DNA from: Rhodococcus pyridinivorans
Lineage (GTDB): Bacteria > Actinomycetota > Actinomycetes > Mycobacteriales > Mycobacteriaceae
NCBI RefSeq assembly: GCF_900105195.1
Contig: NZ_FNRX01000002.1
Coordinates: 434,001-498,000 of the forward strand
Direction of reading: 5' to 3'
Length of the DNA: 64,000 nt
Each line of letters starts with the position of its first letter. Position 1 is the stretch's first letter. Under the pieces are notes generated by a model. That model searched no databases and was not told the origin of the DNA. It saw only the letters and a program-made list of their open reading frames with translations. Below are positions 25,016 to 33,601 of the stretch, in pieces. A program made the position numbers and the translations under genes.

Positions 25016-26185
25016 ATGAACCTGAAGCTCACCGAGGAGGAGCGTGCGTTCCGCGACGAACTGCGCACCTTCTTCACCACCGAGATCCCCGCCGAAGTGC
25101 GTGCGAAGACCGCCTCCGGCACTCCGCTGGGCAAGGACGACTACGTCGCCGTCCAGCGCATCCTGCATTCGCGCGGCCTCGCCGTTCCCAACTGGCCCGT
25201 CGAATGGGGCGGTCAGGACTGGACGCCGATGCAGCGCAACATCTGGCTCAGCGAGCTGCAGCTCGCGTCGGTGCCCGACCCGCTGCCGTTCAACGCGTCC
25301 ATGATCGGGCCGGTCATCGCACAGTTCGGCTCGCAGGAGATGAAGGAACGCTTCCTCCCCGCCACCGCCAACCTCGACATCTGGTGGTGCCAGGGCTTCT
25401 CCGAGCCCGAGGCCGGCTCCGACCTCGCGTCCCTCAAGACCCGCGCCGTCCGCGACGGTGACGACTACATCGTCAACGGTCAGAAGACGTGGACGACGCT
25501 CGCGCAGCACGCCGACTGGATCTTCTGCCTCGTCCGCACCGATCCGAACGCGAAGAAGCAGGCCGGCATCTCGATGCTGCTCTTCCCGATGGACACCCCG
25601 GGCGTCACCCTCCGTCCGATCAAACTGATCGACGGCGGCTACGAGGTCAACGAGGTCTTCTTCGAAGACGTGCGCGTTCCCGCCGAGAACCTCGTCGGCG
25701 AGGAGAACACCGGCTGGACGCAGGCGAAGTTCCTGCTCGGCAACGAGCGCACCGGCATCGCCCGGGTCGGCGCCACCAAGGTCAAGCTCGCGCGGGCGAA
25801 GTCCCTCGCGGCCGAGACCCGCTACGGCAGCGGCTCGCTGCTCGACGACCCGATCTTCGCGGCACGACTGGCCGAACTCGAGAACGAGCTGCTCGCTCTC
25901 GAGCTCACCCAGCTACGCGTCGTCGCCGGCTCGGCCGACGGCAAGCCCAACCCGGCATCGTCGCTGCTCAAGATGCGCGGCTCCGAGTTGCAGCAGGCCG
26001 CGACCGAACTGCTCGTCGACATCGCCGGCCCCGATTCGCTGCCCGCCGGCGAGGCCGGTATCGACTCGCCCGACTGGGCGCAGCTGACGATGCCGACCTA
26101 CCTCAACAACCGCAAGGTCACCATCTACGGCGGGTCGAACGAGGTTCAGCGTTCGATCATCGCTTCCTCGATTCTCGGACTGTGA
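25016..26185 (+). CDS. Acyl-CoA dehydrogenase, large subunit type (PimC-like)
   Basis: A 389-residue FAD acyl-CoA dehydrogenase. Motifs include WPVEWGGQDWTPMQRNIW, QGFSEPEAGSDLASLKTRA (FAD/substrate site), NGQKTWTTLAQHADWIFCL and NERTGIARVG. Near the end it has IYGGSNEVQRSIIA where classical enzymes have YEG-x-x-QIQR, so the standard C-terminal catalytic Glu is Gly. This and the tight coupling to a smaller homologue (11-base gap) point to an alpha2-beta2 enzyme of the kind used for steroid side chains or pimeloyl-CoA. Likely reaction: alpha,beta-desaturation of a bulky or dicarboxylic acyl-CoA. Regulated by the divergent TetR gene. Confidence 0.9.
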   Translation: MNLKLTEEERAFRDELRTFFTTEIPAEVRAKTASGTPLGKDDYVAVQRILHSRGLAVPNWPVEWGGQDWTPMQRNIWLSELQLASVPDPLPFNASMIGPVIAQFGSQEMKERFLPATANLDIWWCQGFSEPEAGSDLASLKTRAVRDGDDYIVNGQKTWTTLAQHADWIFCLVRTDPNAKKQAGISMLLFPMDTPGVTLRPIKLIDGGYEVNEVFFEDVRVPAENLVGEENTGWTQAKFLLGNERTGIARVGATKVKLARAKSLAAETRYGSGSLLDDPIFAARLAELENELLALELTQLRVVAGSADGKPNPASSLLKMRGSELQQAATELLVDIAGPDSLPAGEAGIDSPDWAQLTMPTYLNNRKVTIYGGSNEVQRSIIASSILGL

Positions 26186-26195
26186 GGCCCCGGAC

Positions 26196-27332
26196 ATGAA
26201 TTTCGAACTCGACACCGAACAGGACATGCTCCGCGCGACCGTCCGCGACCTGCTCTCCGGCGCGTACGACGTCGAGTCGCGCAACCGGGTGGCCGAAGGT
26301 GACCTGGGCTGGAACCGCGACGTATGGAAGCAACTCGGCGAACTCGGCGTGCTCGGCCTGCCCTTCGCGGAGGAGCACGGCGGCATGGGAGCCGGACCGG
26401 TGGAGGTCATGGCCGTCATGACCGAGATCGGCCGCGCGCTCGCACCCGAGCCCGTGCTCGACTGCGTTTACCTGCCCGGCCGGCTCGTCGCCGAGGTCGG
26501 CACCGACGCGCAGCGCTCCGACATCCTGCCGCAACTGTCCGAGGGCACCGTGCTCCTCGCGTTCGCGCACGACGAGCCGGGCAGCCGCTGGCCGCACACC
26601 GAGGTGGCCACCACCGCGGCGCGCGACGGCGACTCCTGGACCGTCTCCGGTCGCAAGAATCCTGTGCTGCACGGTGATTGCGCCGACACCTTCATCGTCT
26701 CCGCGAAGCTCCCGGAGGGTGGCGTCGGACTGTTCGTCGTCGACGCATCGGCGGACGGTCTGGTCCGCACGCCGTACCGCACCCACGACGAGCGTCGCGG
26801 TGCGCAACTCGTGCTCGACGATGTTGCGGCGACCCCGCTCGGTGAGGCGGCCGACGCGTCCGCCGCCATCACCGCGGCGCAGGTGCACGCGCAGGCGGCA
26901 CTGTGCGCCGAGGCGGTCGGTGCCCTCGACTCCTCGGTGCAGCTGACCACGAGCTACCTCAAGCAGCGCAAGCAGTTCGGTGTGCCGCTGTCGATGTTCC
27001 AGGCGCTCACCCACCGTGCGGCCGACATGTACGTGCTGTACGAGCTGGCGTCGAGCATGAGCCTGTACGCGACCATGGCCCTCGCCGACGGCATCGTCGA
27101 CCCGACCATCGCCTCGCGCGCCAAGCTGCAGGTCGGCCGGTCCGCTCGGAAGATCGGCCAGGAGTCCGTGCAGATGCACGGCGGCATCGGTGTCACGGCC
27201 GAGCACTCCATCGGCCACTACCTGAGCCGCCTGACCGCGATCGAGCACACCCTCGGCACCATGGACGATCACCTGCGGGTGCTCGCCGGCGGTGTGAAGG
27301 ACTACGAGCTCGTGGAGATCGCCGGAATGTGA
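26196..27332 (+). CDS. Acyl-CoA dehydrogenase, small subunit type (PimD-like)
   Basis: A 378-residue partner of the preceding dehydrogenase. The N-terminal helical domain is normal (GELGVLGLPFAEEHGGMGAG). The middle beta domain is weakened and lacks the usual TEP-x-x-GSD motif, reading AHDEPGSRWPHTE and RKNPVLHGDCADT instead. The C-terminal domain is well kept: YLKQRKQFGVPLSMFQALTH, QMHGGIGVTAEHSIGHYLSR. Such degeneration of one subunit is known in heterotetrameric actinobacterial acyl-CoA dehydrogenases that bind only two FAD per tetramer. It ends 10 bases from the convergent gvpK stop with no terminator hairpin between. Confidence 0.88.
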   Translation: MNFELDTEQDMLRATVRDLLSGAYDVESRNRVAEGDLGWNRDVWKQLGELGVLGLPFAEEHGGMGAGPVEVMAVMTEIGRALAPEPVLDCVYLPGRLVAEVGTDAQRSDILPQLSEGTVLLAFAHDEPGSRWPHTEVATTAARDGDSWTVSGRKNPVLHGDCADTFIVSAKLPEGGVGLFVVDASADGLVRTPYRTHDERRGAQLVLDDVAATPLGEAADASAAITAAQVHAQAALCAEAVGALDSSVQLTTSYLKQRKQFGVPLSMFQALTHRAADMYVLYELASSMSLYATMALADGIVDPTIASRAKLQVGRSARKIGQESVQMHGGIGVTAEHSIGHYLSRLTAIEHTLGTMDDHLRVLAGGVKDYELVEIAGM

Positions 27333-27342
27333 CCGATCGGGC

Positions 27343-27636
27343 TCACTCCTGGGGCAGCAGTGTCCCCAGCGGACCGAGATCGATGTTGAGATCCTCGGGG
27401 GTGAGCCCGAAATGGTCGCGCAGTTCGCCCATGCGCTGCTCGAGCAGCATCAGTGTCGTGCCGAGCCGTTCGATCTGCTCGTCGCTGAGATCCCCTGCAT
27501 CCATGCGGTGCAGGGCCTGACGCTCCATCACCTGCCGGAGCAGTTCGACGAGCGTGAGCACCAGCGTCACCAGACCCCGCTCCACGGATTCGGGATCGGC
27601 GTCGATACGCGACGGGAAGTTCACCGGCTCGCTCAC
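27343..27636 (-). CDS. gvpK: Gas vesicle protein GvpK
   Basis: A 97-residue GvpK, with the family pattern VERGLVTLVLTLVELLRQVM then ERQALHRMDAGDLSDEQIER and LGTTLMLLEQRM. GvpK is a small helical accessory protein needed for vesicle assembly. It is the last gene of the operon. Its GTG start overlaps the gvpS stop by four bases. Confidence 0.92.
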   Translation of the reverse strand: MSEPVNFPSRIDADPESVERGLVTLVLTLVELLRQVMERQALHRMDAGDLSDEQIERLGTTLMLLEQRMGELRDHFGLTPEDLNIDLGPLGTLLPQE

Positions 27637-27860
27637 GAACCCTCCCGGGCCCCACGGGGAACGGGGACGTCGACCCCGGGCAGCGACAGGGTACTGACCG
27701 ACGAGATCAACGCGCGTAACGAGATCCGCACCAGATCGATATTCGCGATCGACAGTGTGATGTCGCCGGTGATGACCACGCCGCCCGACAGCACCCGATC
27801 CAGCAGATCGATCAGAGCGATCCGCCGTTCCTCGTCCACCGATCCGTCGGCGTATCTCAC
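27633..27860 (-). CDS. gvpS: Gas vesicle GvpA/J/M-type small protein (GvpS)
   Basis: A 75-residue member of the GvpA superfamily: IALIDLLDRVLSGGVVITGD then ITLSIANIDLVRISLRALIS. It lies between gvpL and gvpK, the place held by gvpS in Streptomyces clusters, hence the name. GvpA paralogues of this kind (J, M, S) are minor shell or cap components, probably nucleating the conical ends. GTG 27860 overlaps the gvpL stop (GTGA), and the stop overlaps the gvpK start. Confidence 0.88.
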   Translation of the reverse strand: MRYADGSVDEERRIALIDLLDRVLSGGVVITGDITLSIANIDLVRISLRALISSVSTLSLPGVDVPVPRGAREGS

Positions 27861-28645
27861 GGCGAGATCCGTTCTGCTCCAGCGAACGAGTAGGGCGGCC
27901 ACGGGCCGCTCGTCTCGAGCCTGATCCCCGGATTCAGGGACCCGAGTTCCTCCACCTCGGAATAGAATTCGTCCGCCCTGTCGTCGTCGACGAGATATGT
28001 CCCGTTGAGCAGCATCCACTCCTGGCTGCCGCTCAGTGCCGGATCGGTCGGCGCGCTCCGGCGACCCGCGGCCGACACACGCAGCAACCGATCGTGGATA
28101 TCGGCGGCGCGTTCGGCCGCATCGCGTTCGATGCTCTCCTGCGCCGCCAGTTGCGCGCGGCGACGCAGCAGATAGGCCGTGCCCCTGCCGGAACCCGCAC
28201 CCTCCGCATGCGCTTCCGCGGCGGCCGCGGTCAGCGCCTTGCGATCGGCGAACGCCTTGACCCCCCATTCGGTACGACCGGTCACGAGGGCGAGCGCAGA
28301 CGCGAACTGCTCCCGGTGCTCGGTGAGCAGGGCCCGGACCCGTTCGTCGTCGAGGCAGACGGTCGCGAGTCGAAGGGGTACCACGGAGACGTGCCGTGCC
28401 AATCCGGCGACGACCGAATCATGGGCGCGGGCCACTCTTTCCAGCCAGTCCAGGTCCTCGAGATTGCGAGCCAGTGCGGCCTCGCCGAAATCGTCCAGGG
28501 GCACCGTTCCGACGACGGCGGTCAGTCCGCCCTCCTGCACCGTGCGGACCTGCTCGCCGGCGACGCCGGAGGCGCCCTCGGTCTCGTGGCCGACGAGCGT
28601 CCCGTCGGTCACGGCGTACATCCAGGTCCCGGTCGTGTCAGTCAC
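27857..28645 (-). CDS. gvpL: Gas vesicle protein GvpL/F family (second copy)
   Basis: A 262-residue GvpF/L protein: WMYAVTDG at the N-terminus, EDLDWLERVARAHDSVVAGL and VSVVPLRLATV, then TEWGVKAFADRKAL and the C-terminal NGTYLVDDDRADEFYSEVEE with SGPWPPYSFAG. Family members bind GvpA and the accessory proteins at the growing shell. The N-terminal half carries the ferredoxin-like fold and the C-terminal half the GPWPPYSF signature. GTG 28645 overlaps gvpJ by eight bases. Confidence 0.92.
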   Translation of the reverse strand: MTDTTGTWMYAVTDGTLVGHETEGASGVAGEQVRTVQEGGLTAVVGTVPLDDFGEAALARNLEDLDWLERVARAHDSVVAGLARHVSVVPLRLATVCLDDERVRALLTEHREQFASALALVTGRTEWGVKAFADRKALTAAAAEAHAEGAGSGRGTAYLLRRRAQLAAQESIERDAAERAADIHDRLLRVSAAGRRSAPTDPALSGSQEWMLLNGTYLVDDDRADEFYSEVEELGSLNPGIRLETSGPWPPYSFAGAERISP

Positions 28646-29036
28646 GGTTCTCCTCGTCCACGATCTCCGCCGGTTCCGACTCCAGTTCCTCCGCTCGGGC
28701 CTCGAGTGCGGCCAACCGTTCGCGAAGCTGCCGGTTCTCCAATTCGAGTTCCACCCGGCTCGAATCGACCTCGGGTGAGCGAGCCTTGCTCGTCAACCAC
28801 GGATCGCTCTCCCACCAGTCGATCCCGACGGCCTTGGCCGTCTCGAGCGATGCGATGACGAGGCGGAGCTTGATCGTGAGCAGTTCGATGTCGAGCAGAT
28901 TCACCTGGATGTCGCCGGCGATGACCAACCCCTTGTCCAGGACACGTTCGAGGATGTCGCCGAGATTGGTCGACCGTCCTCCACCCCCGTAGGGCTGCGG
29001 CGACGACATGCCGCCTCCCCCACCGACCACCGTCAT
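28638..29036 (-). CDS. gvpJ: Gas vesicle protein GvpJ (GvpA paralogue with coiled-coil tail)
   Basis: A 132-residue GvpA-like protein. A Gly-rich start (GGGGG, GGGG) precedes the shell core: LGDILERVLDKGLVIAGDIQ then VNLLDIELLTIKLRLVIASL. A C-terminal coiled coil follows (ELELENRQLRERLAALEARA). GvpJ proteins are essential minor shell components. The ATG overlaps the gvpO stop (ATGA). Confidence 0.9.
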   Translation of the reverse strand: MTVVGGGGGMSSPQPYGGGGRSTNLGDILERVLDKGLVIAGDIQVNLLDIELLTIKLRLVIASLETAKAVGIDWWESDPWLTSKARSPEVDSSRVELELENRQLRERLAALEARAEELESEPAEIVDEENRD

Positions 29037-29329
29037 GACCCGGTCCTTGCGCCGATGTCGCTGCTGCCGCGTCCGTAACGCCGGGTCCGCCGGTACGCGA
29101 GCAGATCACCGTCCAGATCGACCTCCACCTCGTAGAGCGCGAGCATGTCGGCCGACGACGGAATCCGCCTGTCTTCCACGACCTCCACCTCGACGACCCA
29201 TCCGTCCTCGGTGGGTTCGACGGAGGTGACCCCCTGAGCTTCCTTCGAGGTCAGTTCCTTCAGATGTGTGAGGGCCGCCGATGCGGCCTCGGCCGCCGAG
29301 ATCGCGGGCGGGCCGGTGTCCTGCGCCAC
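29033..29329 (-). CDS. gvpO: Gas vesicle protein GvpO
   Basis: A 98-residue GvpO: AAEAASAALTHLKELTSKEA, then DGWVVEVEVVEDRRIPSSAD and MLALYEVEVDLDGDLLAYRR, the full family signature. GvpO is a small accessory protein required for vesicle formation. In haloarchaea it also influences gvpA expression. GTG 29329 starts four bases after the gvpG stop. Confidence 0.92.
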   Translation of the reverse strand: MAQDTGPPAISAAEAASAALTHLKELTSKEAQGVTSVEPTEDGWVVEVEVVEDRRIPSSADMLALYEVEVDLDGDLLAYRRTRRYGRGSSDIGARTGS

Positions 29330-29333
29330 GGGA

Positions 29334-29588
29334 TCACTCCTTTCCCCCGGCGGGGCCGGAGCCGCCCCGGGAGATCATGCGGTTCAGCACGGCCTGCTGC
29401 GCCTCGTCCTTCTCCTCGGGGGTCAGCTCACCCGCCTCCGCCGCTTCCTCGATCTGCTCGAGTTCGCGCCGCACGTTGGCGGGATCGTGCAGTTGCTGTT
29501 CGACCTGCTCCTGGATGATCTCTCCGAGCCACATCACTCCCCTGACGGGAGCGAGGGGCAGCGTGAGCAGGGAGGTCAGCAGACCCAT
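29334..29588 (-). CDS. gvpG: Gas vesicle protein GvpG
   Basis: An 84-residue GvpG: MGLLTSLLTLPLAPVRGVMW then LGEIIQEQVEQQLHDPANVR, and a helical acidic tail. GvpG is a small assembly factor thought to interact with GvpF and GvpA. The ATG lies two bases after the gvpF stop. Confidence 0.92.
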   Translation of the reverse strand: MGLLTSLLTLPLAPVRGVMWLGEIIQEQVEQQLHDPANVRRELEQIEEAAEAGELTPEEKDEAQQAVLNRMISRGGSGPAGGKE

Positions 29589-29590
29589 CG

Positions 29591-30403
29591 TCAACCTCCT
29601 TCGCCGGGGTCGGATTTCGCCACGAAGTCGTAGGCCGCCATCGGGCCGAGCAACGAGATCTCGACCCGGTCTTCCCATTCCCGACCCAGTTCCTGCAGGG
29701 CCTGTTCGAGTTCGTCCTGCCGCTCGAGTTCGACGAGGACGGCGATGTGCACGGCATCCTGCTCGTGCGTGGGTTGCCGCTCGTTGACCATCGGGTCGAG
29801 CGACGACAGGGCCTCGACCGTGCGGCGCGTGTCCTCGTTCCGTTTGGCCTCGATCGCCGCGTTGATGATCTCCCCGAGCGCCATTCGCGCCTCGCGGGTC
29901 GCGTCCTCGGACTGCCCACGGATCTGCTCCCGCAACTGCGCCGCCTCGGAGTTCTCCTCGAGGATCTCCTGCAGGATCGCCCTCTCGTCGTACCGTCCCT
30001 TCACGACGAACTGTGCGAGACCGTCGAGTTGGTCGAGGGCCGAGGCGAGTTCGTCCTCGTTCCCCTCGAGCAATTCCGCGGCCACCGCGTCCCGGTCGGT
30101 GAGGACGGCACCGAATCTCAGCGGGAGCACGGGGGCGACCGTCACGGTCCCGTCGAGCAACGCGGCGTGCGCCTCGAGATCGTCCGGTGTGCCGAGAGCG
30201 CGATCGGTCGGGATCTCGCTCACCAGTGCAGCGATGCGACCGGACTTGACCACCGACACCTCGGCCGGCGGATTGCCCACCCCTTCCGCATGCTCCTCCG
30301 GTTCCACATCCGACGGGACGATGCCGTAGACGTAGACCGCAGTGGTCGTGGCGGTTTCGTCGCTGTCGCCCTGCTCGGGTCGTTCGGTCTGTTCGGTGGA
30401 CAT
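29591..30403 (-). CDS. gvpF: Gas vesicle protein GvpF
   Basis: A 270-residue GvpF/L protein with VYVYGIVPSDVE at the N-terminus, TVAPVLPLRFGAVLTDRDAV and LAQFVVKGRYDERAILQEI, and the C-terminal signature SLLGPMAAYDFVAKS. GvpF binds GvpA monomers and probably prevents premature aggregation. The ATG overlaps the gvpA stop by one base (TGATG). It shares only family-level features with the GvpL at 27857, as expected for the paired F/L set. Confidence 0.93.
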   Translation of the reverse strand: MSTEQTERPEQGDSDETATTTAVYVYGIVPSDVEPEEHAEGVGNPPAEVSVVKSGRIAALVSEIPTDRALGTPDDLEAHAALLDGTVTVAPVLPLRFGAVLTDRDAVAAELLEGNEDELASALDQLDGLAQFVVKGRYDERAILQEILEENSEAAQLREQIRGQSEDATREARMALGEIINAAIEAKRNEDTRRTVEALSSLDPMVNERQPTHEQDAVHIAVLVELERQDELEQALQELGREWEDRVEISLLGPMAAYDFVAKSDPGEGG

Positions 30404-30813
30404 CAGTCCTCACCCCTGCGTGATCGTCGAGCGGGCTGCCGCTGCTCCTGGACGTCCCCGAGGAACTCGCTGACTTTCTCCCCCGCAGCCTCGAGCGCGC
30501 CCTTCGTCTTGTGCTTGGAACCGCCGGAGGTGATGTCGCCGACGAGATCCGGAAGGCCCTTCGGCTCGTTGTCGGAGATCTCGAGCCGGTTCACCGCTTC
30601 CGCGAAACGCAGATAGGTGTCGACACTGGCCACGACGACGCGGGCGTCGATGGTGAGCAGTTCGATACCGACGAGCGAGACACGCACGAACGCGTCGATG
30701 ACGAGGCCCTTGTCGAGGATGGTGTCGATGACGTCGGCGAGGCCGGACGAATTGGGACGGGCCATACCGCCCCCGCCGCCTCCACCGCCGCCCCCTGCAG
30801 GTTGGATGGTCAT
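30403..30813 (-). CDS. gvpA: Gas vesicle structural protein GvpA
   Basis: A 136-residue GvpA, the shell subunit: [20 protein letters not shown] then [20 protein letters not shown] and [13 protein letters not shown], the most conserved stretch of all gas vesicle proteins. The N-terminus has an unusual run of ten glycines after MTIQPA, and the C-terminus a 60-residue basic/acidic tail. Both extend beyond the usual 70-residue core. An internal ATG (MARPNSS, 30765) would remove the glycines. The first ATG overlaps the upstream stop (ATGA) and has GAGAGGA eight bases before it. Confidence 0.93.
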   Translation of the reverse strand: MTIQPAGGGGGGGGGGMARPNSSGLADVIDTILDKGLVIDAFVRVSLVGIELLTIDARVVVASVDTYLRFAEAVNRLEISDNEPKGLPDLVGDITSGGSKHKTKGALEAAGEKVSEFLGDVQEQRQPARRSRRGED

Positions 30814-32087
30814 GACCGGGATCCTCTCGAGCGGGACGAGCGCGTACCGGTGCTCTTCGTCGCCCGGGTCCGCTTGGCGGGCGCACGTTTCCGAGGCGGT
30901 TCGGGCTCTTCCTCTTCGTCGTCGGGTTCTTCGTCGGAGGACTCGTCCTCCTCGGGATACTCGTCCTCGAGATCCTCCTCATCCTCGGCCGACTCCTCGT
31001 CGCCTTCGTCCTCGGACGGCTCACTCTCCTCGAAATCCTCGTCCTCGTCGCGGATCTCGTCCTCGTCACCGGAGGCGTCGGTCTCCCACTCCTCGCCGTT
31101 CTCGCCGGTGTCCTCCTGCTCCTGCTCCTCTTCCTCCCGGCGCGCGGTCTCGTCGTCCTTGACGACCTCGCTGTCGCGGATCTCGCCGTGCCAGCCGACG
31201 ACGTCGTCGGGATGCAACACGGCTTCGGTCATGACGTGGCGCCGGAAGTGCTTCAGTTCCAGGCGTGACCGGCGACCCACCGCCCGCCACAGATTCGCGG
31301 TGCGCTCGAACAGGCCCCGGGGGTGGTACTCGAGCACCAGGAGTATCCGGGTGAGATCCGGCGTGAGTTCATGGAAGGTCACCGCGCCGTCGATGTAACC
31401 TTTTCCTCCCTTGGAACGCCACACGATCCGTTCGAACGGCACCTGTTCGAGGATCGTGGACTCCCAGTTCCGACGCGACCAGAAAACCTTGCCCGTCCAA
31501 TGGAGTTTCTCGTCCTGGACCTGCTCGACCTGTTCGACCTTCTTTATGAACTTCGGCCAGTCGGCGAATTGCGTCCACAGGTCGTAGGCCAGATCGACCG
31601 GCACCCCCACGTCGATGCTCTCGACGATGTTGGTGAGCTTGATCTTCTTGTTGCCGCCGCCGCCCCCCTTGCCCCCGCCGGTGACGGCCTCCTTGACGTC
31701 CTCGAACTTGTCCTTCGCCGTGTTCTTCAGATTCTCGAACCCCGAGCTCGCCGCCGCCTTCAGCGGCGACTCGCCCTGAGCGAGCTTGTCGACGCCGGTG
31801 AGCGCACTGGCCAGATTTCCGCCTTTGCCCTCGGAGTAATCCTGTAATCGTCCCGCCGTGCCGGTGACCCTGTCCGACAGGCTCGACAACGCATTCTGCG
31901 CGACGGTTCCTGCGAGGCCCTGCAACGACTGCTGCAGACCGCCGGTCAGTCCGCCCGTGGCCTTCCCTGCCGTGTCCGAGGCGGTGCGGCCCGCCTTACC
32001 GGCGGTATCGGTCGCGGTCTTCCCGGCCTTGCCCACCGCGTCGGCGACTCCGCCCGATACATCGCTCAACCTGGCCATCGCTCTCAC
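30810..32087 (-). CDS. SRPBCC-domain protein of the gas vesicle operon (GvpZ-like)
   Basis: A 425-residue protein in four parts. Residues 1-60 are repeats of the type [19 protein letters not shown], a likely amphipathic or lipid-interacting helix. Residues 60-145 form a linker ending in a Gly run. Residues 148-300 are an SRPBCC/polyketide-cyclase (START-like) domain ([37 protein letters not shown]). Residues 320-425 are extremely acidic followed by a basic tail ([13 protein letters not shown]). Its place beside gvpA matches SRPBCC genes such as gvpZ in streptomycete clusters, by recall of cluster layout. It may bind hydrophobic shell proteins before assembly. Both ends overlap neighbours by four bases. 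Confidence 0.75.
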   Translation of the reverse strand: MRAMARLSDVSGGVADAVGKAGKTATDTAGKAGRTASDTAGKATGGLTGGLQQSLQGLAGTVAQNALSSLSDRVTGTAGRLQDYSEGKGGNLASALTGVDKLAQGESPLKAAASSGFENLKNTAKDKFEDVKEAVTGGGKGGGGGNKKIKLTNIVESIDVGVPVDLAYDLWTQFADWPKFIKKVEQVEQVQDEKLHWTGKVFWSRRNWESTILEQVPFERIVWRSKGGKGYIDGAVTFHELTPDLTRILLVLEYHPRGLFERTANLWRAVGRRSRLELKHFRRHVMTEAVLHPDDVVGWHGEIRDSEVVKDDETARREEEEQEQEDTGENGEEWETDASGDEDEIRDEDEDFEESEPSEDEGDEESAEDEEDLEDEYPEEDESSDEEPDDEEEEPEPPRKRAPAKRTRATKSTGTRSSRSRGSRS

Positions 32088-32776
32088 CGCTTCGTTCGAC
32101 GTACGGGCGCACGACCGGAGGAGGACGACGCAGTGCTACGCGCTGCGCGCTTGCGCGGCTTCGGAGGTGCCTCCTCCGAGTCGTCCGGATCTTCGCTGTC
32201 GGCCGTCTTCTTGCTGCGGGACGTCCGCGGACGGGATGTGGCGCGGGCTGCACGGCGCCGCGGTGCGGGACGCTCGGGTTCCGGCTCCTCTTCGTCGCCC
32301 GAATCCTCCTCGCCCGAATCCTCTTCGTCGGAACCCTCTTCGTCCGTCTCGTCGTAATCCGGCTCCTCGTCCCGATTCCGGCTGCCGCGACGCCTGCTGC
32401 CGCGACTTTCCTCCTCGTCGCGTGATTCTTCGTATTCGTCCTCGTATTCGGCATCCTCGGGTTCCTCCGATCGCCCGCCACCGCTCGCACGGGACTGCAG
32501 ACGTTCGTTGAGGGCGTCGATCCGGTTGCTGGCCGCGGTCACGGCAGCGGCACGAGCCGCATGCATGAGTTCTCCGCGAACGGATTCGGTGATCTTGCTG
32601 ATCTCGGGAGACGAGCCGAGCATCGAGGCGCTGCGCTGCAGGAGTTCCTGCGGATTGCTGGGCAGTTTGCCGGTCATTCCGGCACCGGCGAGCATCATGG
32701 CCACCCGCATCTTCTTGGTACGGCCGAGGAAATATCCGATGCCCACACCGAGGGCGACTCGTGCTCCGGGTTTCAT
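32084..32776 (-). CDS. First gene of gvp operon: membrane-type protein with Glu/Arg tail (GvpY-like position)
   Basis: A 230-residue protein of unknown function. The N-terminus has a glycine-zipper-like hydrophobic stretch (ARVALGVGIGYFLGRTKKM, then RVAMMLAGAGMTGKLP), as in YtxH-type proteins. A helical part follows (LMHAARAAAVTAASNRIDAL). From residue 105 on it alternates long Asp/Glu runs with Arg/Lys-rich stretches, like the tail of the next protein. GGAG lies before ATG 32776. It is placed where actinobacterial gas vesicle clusters carry gvpY-type genes. A role in shell assembly or membrane attachment is inferred only from context. Confidence 0.65.
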   Translation of the reverse strand: MKPGARVALGVGIGYFLGRTKKMRVAMMLAGAGMTGKLPSNPQELLQRSASMLGSSPEISKITESVRGELMHAARAAAVTAASNRIDALNERLQSRASGGGRSEEPEDAEYEDEYEESRDEEESRGSRRRGSRNRDEEPDYDETDEEGSDEEDSGEEDSGDEEEPEPERPAPRRRAARATSRPRTSRSKKTADSEDPDDSEEAPPKPRKRAARSTASSSSGRAPVRRTKR

Positions 32777-33073
32777 CACCGTTCTCCTTCGTATGCCGCG
32801 CGTCGTGTGGCGTGCTCGGAAGGGGCCGGGGAGGTCTCGGTACGGTACGCAGCCGATGCGCGTCTTTGTGTGATGCAAACCACAGTACGTCACTCGAGGC
32901 CTTGATTCGCGTGCTTCGTCGGCATGCGGATTCCGGAGTGAACGACGGGCTCGAAAAGTACCAATCAGTATGTTGTGCAACAGGATACGAGGCCTGCTAC
33001 AGATCTCGACCGGCCGTCCGCGGGCATGCCAAAGAAAGGTTCTCGAGCCGGTAAGGATTCCGGAAACCGGAGG
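32777..33073 (-). promoter_or_regulatory. Upstream region of the gas vesicle operon
   Basis: 297 bases without a supported gene. This must contain the promoter for the ten-gene operon. GAAGGAGAAC precedes the first ATG. I could not identify a convincing -10/-35 pair or operator by eye. Confidence 0.5.
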
Positions 33074-33601
33074 CTATCGCCGCGGATGCACCGGGGTGGC
33101 GATCCCTGTCGCCTGCAAAGCGAATGCTGCTTCCGGACCGATGATTTCGCCGACGAGTGCGAGGAAGCGGTCGACGAAGGCCGGCCCGTGGGCCCCCTCG
33201 GTGGCGTCGTCGGGATCCTGCGGATCGAGATGGTGCGCGAGTTCGTGCAACACCACCATCTCGCGGAACGCCCACGCGGTGTTCACCCGGTGCTCGGGAA
33301 GAGCGATCGTCGCGCAGTCGCGTTCGTAGTGTGCGGCCGCGTTGCCCGCACGGGCCCGCACGCGCACCGGCACGGCGGCGCGCTCCCACTGGGTGCGTAC
33401 CCAGTCGAGGGCGAGCACGGCGTCGATGTAGTCCTGGACCGAGGCGATGGAGGCGAACCGTCTCTCCACCGGGAGCGTGACGTGGGAACCGGCTACCTCG
33501 ACGGTCCGCAGACCGCGCTCGTCGGCGCGGTCGAGCATCTTCCGTACGATGGACTCCGCTTCGTACACAGCGGTTCTGCGGGTGTCGCGCACCTTGGTCA
33601 C
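33074..33601 (-). CDS. HEXXH metallohydrolase (TIGR04338-like)
   Basis: A 175-residue protein with the zinc-binding motif VVLHELAHHLDPQDP (HELAH) near residue 118 and a downstream GAHGPAFVDRFL that can supply the third ligand. The N-terminal half contains ERDCATIALPEHRVNTAWAF. It matches the actinobacterial family of putative metallohydrolases that sits next to DUF2786 genes. Cytoplasmic, no signal peptide. GTG 33601 overlaps the DUF2786 stop (GTGA), so the two are co-translated. Substrate is unknown. Confidence 0.85.
   Translation of the reverse strand: MTKVRDTRRTAVYEAESIVRKMLDRADERGLRTVEVAGSHVTLPVERRFASIASVQDYIDAVLALDWVRTQWERAAVPVRVRARAGNAAAHYERDCATIALPEHRVNTAWAFREMVVLHELAHHLDPQDPDDATEGAHGPAFVDRFLALVGEIIGPEAAFALQATGIATPVHPRR

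Noticed and set aside
30591..32490. Plus-strand Ser-rich frames opposite the gas vesicle genes
   Set aside because: Their Ser runs are the antisense of the Glu/Asp runs in the minus-strand proteins. No start sites or families fit.
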